Shown here: positions 6,410 through 10,230 of the stretch, piece by piece
Layout: each line of letters starts with the position of its first letter
How positions within the stretch are numbered: the stretch's first letter is position 1
Source: Candidatus Rifleibacteriota bacterium
Lineage (GTDB): Bacteria; UBP17; UBA6191; JACPRK01
Assembly (NCBI GenBank): GCA_016213865.1
Contig: JACQZL010000166.1
Coordinates: 4,619-14,848 of the forward strand
Length of the DNA: 10,230 nt
Direction of reading: 5' to 3'
Position numbers and translations under genes: made by a program
The notes under the pieces: model-generated
Seen by the model: the letters and a program-made list of their open reading frames with translations, nothing else
Databases searched by the model: none
Told to the model about the DNA's origin: nothing

Positions 6410-7528
6410 TCAGTTACGATGAGCCGGTCCCCCGAAACCACTCGAGCGGCCGCTGACCGGCGCGGCGCCGGCGGAGTCGTCATCGCTGCTTCCGAAGATC
6501 TTCGCCAGAGGCCCACGCCGGCGGGCGGGCGCCGGGCCTTCGGGCTCGAGGTCGATCCGAGGGGTCTCGCGGGAGGCTTGGCGGCTCGGGGAGCGTCGGA
6601 AACGGCTCGAGACTGCCGGGCTTTCGCCGGTCTCCCGGACGTTCGCGCTCTTCCACTTGGCCCTCATCTCCTTGGCCTGGGTCTCGAGCGGCTCCATCTC
6701 CTCTGACGGCGCGCCTCTCCTGCGCATCGAGGAGAGCTGACGCTCGAGGACGAGCAGGTTCCGGGTGTTCGAGGCGGCCGGGGCGGCCTCGGAGCGAAGC
6801 TCGTCGTCGCCGGCGTTCGGGCGCTGGCGGGCGGAGCGGGAGCGGGCCGGGCCTTCCGGCTCGCCGCGCGAGGTCTCCCTCACGGCATGGCGCGGGTCGA
6901 AGCCGGCGGAGGAGCGTTCCTTCTCGCCGTCCGGATCGTCCGAGAAGGGGGCCATCTTGCGGGTCGAGGTCCGGGCCGACGGGCTTCTCCGAGAGCGCAT
7001 CGGGGCGTCCTCCGGCTCCTCGACCGGAGCGCGCTTCGTCATCCTCGGGGCGGGTCTGTCCTCGGTGGCGCGATGTTCCAGCCGCTCCATCTCGTCCTCG
7101 ACGCGGCGCACCTCGTCACCGATCTCCCCGCGGGCCAGCGCCTGTCTCCTTGCCGCGGAGAGACGGGCCGTTTCCGAGCGGGCCAGCTCCGGATCGGGCC
7201 CCACCTTGCCGCGCAGACCGCGCTGCTCGCTCTCGTCGTCGTATCGGGGCTGCCGCCGGACATGTTCGGTGCGAAGCGAGTAGGCGGGATCCTCGTCCTC
7301 GAAGAACTCGTGGCGCGAACCGGACGAACGCGAGGCTCGGCTGCGGGACGAGACCGGGTCAGGCTCGCCCCATTCGTCGCCCACCGAGCCTCCGACGTCG
7401 TGGGTCTGGCGGATGGAGGAACGATAGCCGCCCTCGACGGTCTCGCTGCGACCGTAATCCTGGGCGGCGGCAGCTGCGGCCAGCCCTCCAAAGCCAAGGG
7501 CCAACAGGGCGAGGGTCCTCGCGTTCAC
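6410..7528 (-). CDS. Secreted low-complexity (Arg/Ser/Glu-rich) protein of unknown function
   Basis: 372 aa, no family recognised. A clear signal peptide covers about 1-22 (hydrophobic, Ala-rich core; cleavage likely after AAAQ or AAA at 20-23). The mature chain is highly charged, rich in Arg, Ser, Glu, Asp and Pro, and largely disordered. Two segments look helical and resemble each other: 'RGEIGDEVRRVEDEMERL' (133-150) and 'RGAPSEEMEPLETQAKEM' (271-288), sharing the pattern R-G-x3-(D/E)-E-(V/M)-x2-(V/L)-E. The start is GTG at 7528, chosen because AAAGGAG (7536-7542) lies 7 nt upstream and the signal peptide begins there. The signal peptide, RBS and absence of stops over 1.1 kb argue for a real gene; its composition is otherwise unlike its neighbours. 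A hairpin sits just before the RBS. Confidence 0.7.
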   Translation of the reverse strand: MNARTLALLALGFGGLAAAAAAQDYGRSETVEGGYRSSIRQTHDVGGSVGDEWGEPDPVSSRSRASRSSGSRHEFFEDEDPAYSLRTEHVRRQPRYDDESEQRGLRGKVGPDPELARSETARLSAARRQALARGEIGDEVRRVEDEMERLEHRATEDRPAPRMTKRAPVEEPEDAPMRSRRSPSARTSTRKMAPFSDDPDGEKERSSAGFDPRHAVRETSRGEPEGPARSRSARQRPNAGDDELRSEAAPAASNTRNLLVLERQLSSMRRRGAPSEEMEPLETQAKEMRAKWKSANVRETGESPAVSSRFRRSPSRQASRETPRIDLEPEGPAPARRRGPLAKIFGSSDDDSAGAAPVSGRSSGFGGPAHRN

Positions 7529-7535
7529 GGGGCGA

Positions 7536-7542
7536 CTCCTTT
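7536..7542 (-). promoter_or_regulatory. Ribosome binding site deciding the GTG start at 7528
   Basis: AAAGGAG on the minus strand, 7 nt before GTG. No ATG gives an equally good combination of site and signal peptide. Confidence 0.75.
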
Positions 7543-7546
7543 CGAA

Positions 7547-7565
7547 GACATGACGGTGTCATGTC
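7547..7565. promoter_or_regulatory. Perfect 8-bp inverted repeat 4 nt upstream of the RBS
   Basis: Arms GACATGAC (7547-7554) and GTCATGTC (7558-7565) flank a 3-nt loop. In the minus-strand mRNA it would fold as a hairpin just before AAAGGAG. In DNA it is a dyad of the size expected for an operator. Either role is possible; the position near the translation start is what makes it notable. Confidence 0.55.
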
Positions 7566-7598
7566 GAGGAATCGGCGGAACAGGCGTGAGGCTTGAGT

Positions 7599-7751
7599 GG
7601 GGACACTTACCTGGCCCCGAACGGCTCGCATCCCGCTTGCAGAACGTCAACTAACGGTCTCTTGCCCGTTGGCGGGTTCGCAGCCTCGAACCCGCGATCA
7701 GCGCTGGCTACCACAGCTGAGACGAGCGTTCGGGGTCAGGTAAGTGTCCCC
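7599..7751. repeat. 153-bp element with 25-bp inverted ends (MITE/REP-like)
   Basis: Ends 7599-7623 and 7727-7751 are inverted copies differing at one base of 25. Both outer termini read GGGGACACTTACCTG inward. The interior carries a 9-bp stem (GCGGGTTCG 7672-7680, CGAACCCGC 7687-7695) and a weaker 5-bp stem (7653-7657 with 7666-7670). No open frame of note lies inside. It ends 8 nt past the chemoreceptor stop and begins 70 bp upstream of the GTG start at 7528, filling the gap between two same-strand genes. No transposase is nearby, so if mobile it is non-autonomous. The ends resemble GGGGACA-type palindromes I associate with REP-associated tyrosine (Y1) transposases; that link is from memory. 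Confidence 0.7.
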
Positions 7752-7759
7752 GTTATCCG

Positions 7760-9523
7760 TTACAGCCGGAACTTGTTGATCAGCTCGTGCAGCGAGCGCG
7801 AGGCGTAGATGAGGCCCTCCGAGGTGGTCTGCAGATCGGAGGCCTCCTTGGTGTTGGCGTGAGCGATGCTCGACACGCCTTCCATCGAGACCAGCACGTT
7901 CTGGCCTTCCTTCATGTACTCCTCGGCCTGGCGCATGATCTCCTCGCTGCGCTGGCTCTGGTCCCGGCTGAGCACGGTGATCTGCGGCGTGTACTTGTTC
8001 AGCTTCTGCACGTTGTTGCTGATCGCCGTGATGTCTTCGTACTGCTGGTCGGTGACCTCGGAGTTGGTGAGGATCAGCTTGGAGACCTCGACGACACCGG
8101 TGGTGATCTCGCTCAGGATCGAGCTGGTCTGGTAGACGTCGTCGACGCCGGCAGAGACCTTCGCGAGGCTGTCGTTGATCAGGTTGGTGATCTCCTTGGC
8201 GGCCTCGGAGGTGCGCTCGGCGAGCTTGCTGATCTCCTCGGCGACCACGGCGAAACTCTTGCCCTGTTTGCCGGCCCGGGCCGCCTCGATGGCGGCGTTG
8301 AGGGCGAGCAGGTTGGTCTGTTCGGCGATCTCGCTGATGATGGTGCTGCGCTGGCTGATCTCCTCGGCCGATCGGCTGATCTGGGTCATGCCGTCGATCG
8401 CCTTCTGCATCGCGTCGGCGCCGAGCTGGGCGTCGCTGTTGACCTTGGTGACGAGCGAGGTGGCCTGCTTGGAGTTGGCCAGGATGGCTGCGTTGCGCTC
8501 CACGAGGTTGTTGACCTTGGCGGTGGTCTCGACCACGCGGTCGGCCATCAGCCCGGTGTTCTCGGCGTTGGCGCGGGCGCCCTTCTGCACCTCTTCGGCG
8601 CTCTGGATGATGCGGCGGAGCCGTTCGGCCGAGCGGTGGATCGATTCGGCGGTCGCGGCCACGGCGACCGACTGGCGTTGCGTGCCCCCGGAGATGTTGG
8701 TCGCGGTCTTGCGCACCTCCTGGCTGAGGATCTCCAGGTAGTCGGAGGACTCGCGGATCTTCCCGATCATGTTCGACAGGTTCGAGGCCATGGTCGTGAA
8801 GCTCTCGGCGAGGGCGCGGATCTCGCGGGTGTTCTGGCGGCCGGAGAGCGCGATGTTCGACAGGTCGTTGAGTGCGATGCGCGTGGAGATGCCGCTCAGC
8901 TGGATCAGGGGCGAGGCGATGTGGTGGGAGAAGATGGCCGAGAAGAGGATGGCGAGCACCAGCACCACGCCCAGGATGGTCCAGTTGTACAGGAGGATCT
9001 CGGAGGTCTGCTCGGTGACGAACGCGAGGGTCACGCCGATCCGCAGCCAGTGGACCGTGCCCGAGGCGCCGGAGACGATCGTGGTGAGGTGCTCCTGGTG
9101 GCCCTGGTTCGCGACGACGAGCGGCCGGAAGACCTTCTGGGCGAAATTGCTATCGATGTGGTTCTTCTGGAGGATCTGCAGCAGGTCGAACGGCGGGGCC
9201 TGGAGCTTGTTTGGATAGTGCAGGACCTCCTTGCCGGCCGTGTCGTAGACCGCGACGTAGGTGACGTCGTGATAGTTCTGTCGCTTCTTCTCGTCGAAGA
9301 AGTGGTCCATGACCTTCCCGTAGACCTCCATCCGGGACTCCGGCGCGCGGTGCAGGATCTTCTCGGACTGGAAGGTGATGTCGCCCAGCAGGCTCGCGAA
9401 GTGCAGCTCGGCATTCTCCTCCAGAATGCGGCGCTCTAGCCCGTACGACGTGAGAACCGAGGCGACCGCCCCGAAGATCACGAAGATGACGATGGTGAGC
9501 GCTATCTGGTGGGAGATCTTCAT
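7760..9523 (-). CDS. Methyl-accepting chemotaxis protein with Cache-like periplasmic sensor
   Basis: 587 aa from ATG at 9523. TM1 spans about 7-27. A periplasmic ligand-binding region (28-177) contains '[18 protein letters not shown]' (87-104), typical of single-Cache/PAS-fold sensors. TM2 lies at about 178-199, HAMP at about 200-253, then a long coiled-coil signalling domain with the invariant hairpin tip '[20 protein letters not shown]' (399-418). It senses an external cue and controls a CheA/CheW kinase, neither of which is encoded here. The C-terminus lacks an NWETF-type CheR/CheB tether. The frame extends upstream to an ATG at 9586, but that extension runs into the inverted-repeat element at 9567-9648 and would put 21 polar residues before TM1, so 9523 is preferred. 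RBS is weak (AAGG, 5 nt before ATG). Confidence 0.92.
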   Translation of the reverse strand: MKISHQIALTIVIFVIFGAVASVLTSYGLERRILEENAELHFASLLGDITFQSEKILHRAPESRMEVYGKVMDHFFDEKKRQNYHDVTYVAVYDTAGKEVLHYPNKLQAPPFDLLQILQKNHIDSNFAQKVFRPLVVANQGHQEHLTTIVSGASGTVHWLRIGVTLAFVTEQTSEILLYNWTILGVVLVLAILFSAIFSHHIASPLIQLSGISTRIALNDLSNIALSGRQNTREIRALAESFTTMASNLSNMIGKIRESSDYLEILSQEVRKTATNISGGTQRQSVAVAATAESIHRSAERLRRIIQSAEEVQKGARANAENTGLMADRVVETTAKVNNLVERNAAILANSKQATSLVTKVNSDAQLGADAMQKAIDGMTQISRSAEEISQRSTIISEIAEQTNLLALNAAIEAARAGKQGKSFAVVAEEISKLAERTSEAAKEITNLINDSLAKVSAGVDDVYQTSSILSEITTGVVEVSKLILTNSEVTDQQYEDITAISNNVQKLNKYTPQITVLSRDQSQRSEEIMRQAEEYMKEGQNVLVSMEGVSSIAHANTKEASDLQTTSEGLIYASRSLHELINKFRL

Positions 9524-9543
9524 GGGGGCCTTCCCGGGTCGTG

Positions 9544-9552
9544 AGTATAGCA
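9544..9552 (-). promoter_or_regulatory. Putative extended -10 promoter for the chemoreceptor gene
   Basis: On the minus strand TGCTATACT (9552-9544) fits an extended -10 (TGn plus a one-mismatch TATAAT). No -35 is seen at 16-18 bp; that region is occupied by the end of the inverted-repeat element. The predicted leader to ATG 9523 would be only about 13 nt. Confidence 0.4.
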
Positions 9553-9566
9553 CCGACCGCGAAACC

Positions 9567-9648
9567 GGGGACACACGACCAATCATCGCCTTGATGCCGT
9601 GTCTTCACGGGGGGGGGGCCGGACCGCGAAAACTGGTCGGGTGTCCCC
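9567..9648. repeat. 82-bp element with 17-bp inverted ends (GGGGACAC family)
   Basis: Ends 9567-9583 (GGGGACACACGACCAAT) and 9632-9648 (ACTGGTCGGGTGTCCCC) are inverted copies with two mismatches. The interior has a 5-bp stem (9597-9601 with 9606-9610) and a run of ten G (9609-9618). A 10-bp direct repeat GACCGCGAAA lies just outside the left end (9555-9564) and just inside the right end (9622-9631). It shares the terminal octamer with the element at 7599-7751. It sits between the divergent chemoreceptor and PKD genes. Confidence 0.65.
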
Positions 9649-9660
9649 AACTTCGGCCGC

Positions 9661-9690
9661 TTGCCGGCCGGGGCCCTGGCGGACTATCAT
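9661..9690 (+). promoter_or_regulatory. Possible sigma-70-type promoter for the PKD gene
   Basis: TTGCCG (9661-9666) and TATCAT (9685-9690) are spaced 18 bp, matching the consensus hexamers at four and five positions. The -35 overlaps a 6-bp hairpin (CGGCCG at 9654-9659 and 9665-9670). It would leave a leader of about 85 nt before ATG 9784. Confidence 0.3.
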
Positions 9691-9783
9691 GAGATCGGCA
9701 TTGGAAGCGGAATGACAGGGTTCGGTCCGGCCGGGTCGCCGGCCCGCTCCGGATCGTCGTCTCCGAACGGAAGGGCGAGCAGG

Positions 9784-10230
9784 ATGACAGCAGTGCGACG
9801 CGCCGGAGCCGGACTCTGGCTGGCCAGCCTGGTTCTCTGGCTGGCGGCCGGGCCGGTGGCCGCGCAGAACCGGCCCCCGGTGGCGCGCGCGGGGCCCGAT
9901 CTGGTGGCTGCCTCGGGAGCCTCGGTCTTGCTCGACGGCCGCGCCTCGGCCGATCCGGACGGTGCGGTGATCACCTACTCCTGGTTGCAGAACTCGGGCC
10001 CGGCCGGCGTCACGCTCAACGGCGGCAACACCGCCTCCGCCACCTTCACGCCGATCCTGACCGGGACCTATCAGTTCACGCTGACGGCCCGGGATCCCTC
10101 GACCGCCACCTCCACCGACATGGCGGAGGTGATCGTGATGGACACGGTCAGCGGCCCCGACCTGGTGGTCCGCGGTGTGGCCTTCACGCCCGCCCAGACG
10201 GCGACCCAGCACGTTTTCCAGGGAGTCGCC
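9784..10230 (+). CDS. Exported PKD/CARDB-domain protein (partial, continues right)
   Basis: 149 codons are visible and the frame is open to the window end. ATG at 9784 has GGAAGGG 8 nt upstream. A signal peptide covers about 1-28 (basic MTAVRR, Leu/Trp/Ala-rich core, VAAQ-N cleavage region). Residues about 32-119 form a PKD/K319-type beta-sandwich repeat, with the diagnostic 'LDGRASADPDG', 'YSWLQNSGP' and 'GTYQFTLTARD' strands. From about 124, 'GPDLVVRGVAFTPA' resembles the start of a CARDB domain. Such repeats are adhesive or spacer modules in cell-surface and secreted proteins. The catalytic or anchoring part, if any, is beyond the edge. Divergent from the chemoreceptor gene. Confidence 0.82.
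   Translation, partial: MTAVRRAGAGLWLASLVLWLAAGPVAAQNRPPVARAGPDLVAASGASVLLDGRASADPDGAVITYSWLQNSGPAGVTLNGGNTASATFTPILTGTYQFTLTARDPSTATSTDMAEVIVMDTVSGPDLVVRGVAFTPAQTATQHVFQGVA

Noticed and set aside
4643..6706. 687-codon plus-strand open frame
   Set aside because: Out-of-frame shadow of the TPR-peptidase, rich in Pro/Gly/Arg, running on through the hairpin repeats.
7672..7695. Hairpin with GGTTCG/CGAACCC resembling a tRNA T-arm
   Set aside because: The stem is 9 bp with a 6-nt loop, not 5 bp with 7 nt, and no acceptor, D or anticodon arms can be drawn around it.
7787..9439. 550-codon plus-strand open frame
   Set aside because: Antisense shadow of the chemoreceptor; Asp/Leu/Gly/His-rich with no recognisable domain.
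9689..9715. 8-codon ATG frame upstream of the PKD gene
   Set aside because: No ribosome binding site, and its ATG overlaps the putative -10 hexamer.
9583..10212. 209-codon minus-strand open frame
   Set aside because: Antisense to the PKD gene and crossing the inverted-repeat element; Arg/Gly/His-rich shadow.

Overview
This is a GC-rich (well above 60 % by eye), densely coded bacterial window with no rRNA, tRNA, CRISPR array or recognisable transposase gene. The gene content fits a large-genome, environmental Gram-negative-type bacterium: a Gld-like ABC export operon with a DUF4340 partner, a secreted TPR/metallopeptidase, a chemoreceptor and an exported PKD/CARDB protein. A planctomycete or similar deep-branching phylum is my best guess, but no gene here is a firm taxonomic marker.

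Layout. Positions 1-4151 (minus strand) hold a tight four-gene operon, read right to left: ABC ATPase (GldA-like), six-helix ABC-2 permease (GldF-like), GldG-like membrane-anchored protein, and a DUF4340 protein that runs off the left edge. Gaps are 10 nt, 16 nt and a 4-nt ATGA overlap. Positions 4152-4595 form a divergent intergenic region with a CIRCE-like operator, two short palindromes and a Shine-Dalgarno-led 8-codon mini-ORF. Positions 4596-6164 (plus) encode a secreted protein with TPR repeats followed by an HExxH zinc-peptidase domain. It converges on a low-complexity secreted protein (6410-7528, minus, GTG start). Positions 7760-9523 (minus) encode a methyl-accepting chemotaxis protein. 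Positions 9784 to the right edge (plus) begin an exported PKD-CARDB protein.

The non-coding DNA is the most interesting part. The two convergent genes at 6164 and 6410 each carry, just past the stop codon and in the same polarity as the gene, a two-hairpin module with the same order and linkers. The stems differ by compensatory changes (one copy has a third hairpin), so structure rather than sequence appears conserved. The chemoreceptor gene lies between two different inverted-repeat elements (7599-7751 and 9567-9648) that share the terminal octamer GGGGACAC. They look like non-autonomous REP/MITE-type repeats. An 8-bp-stem hairpin sits 4 nt before the ribosome binding site of the low-complexity protein, and a CIRCE-like site (HrcA-type heat-shock operator) precedes the TPR-peptidase.

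Functionally, the genes form several independent cell-envelope units: an ABC-driven envelope system, a periplasmic or secreted peptidase, a chemoreceptor and secreted structural proteins. Nothing in the sequence ties them into one pathway. I see no defence island or complete new enzyme system; the novelty candidates are the structured repeats and the operator.
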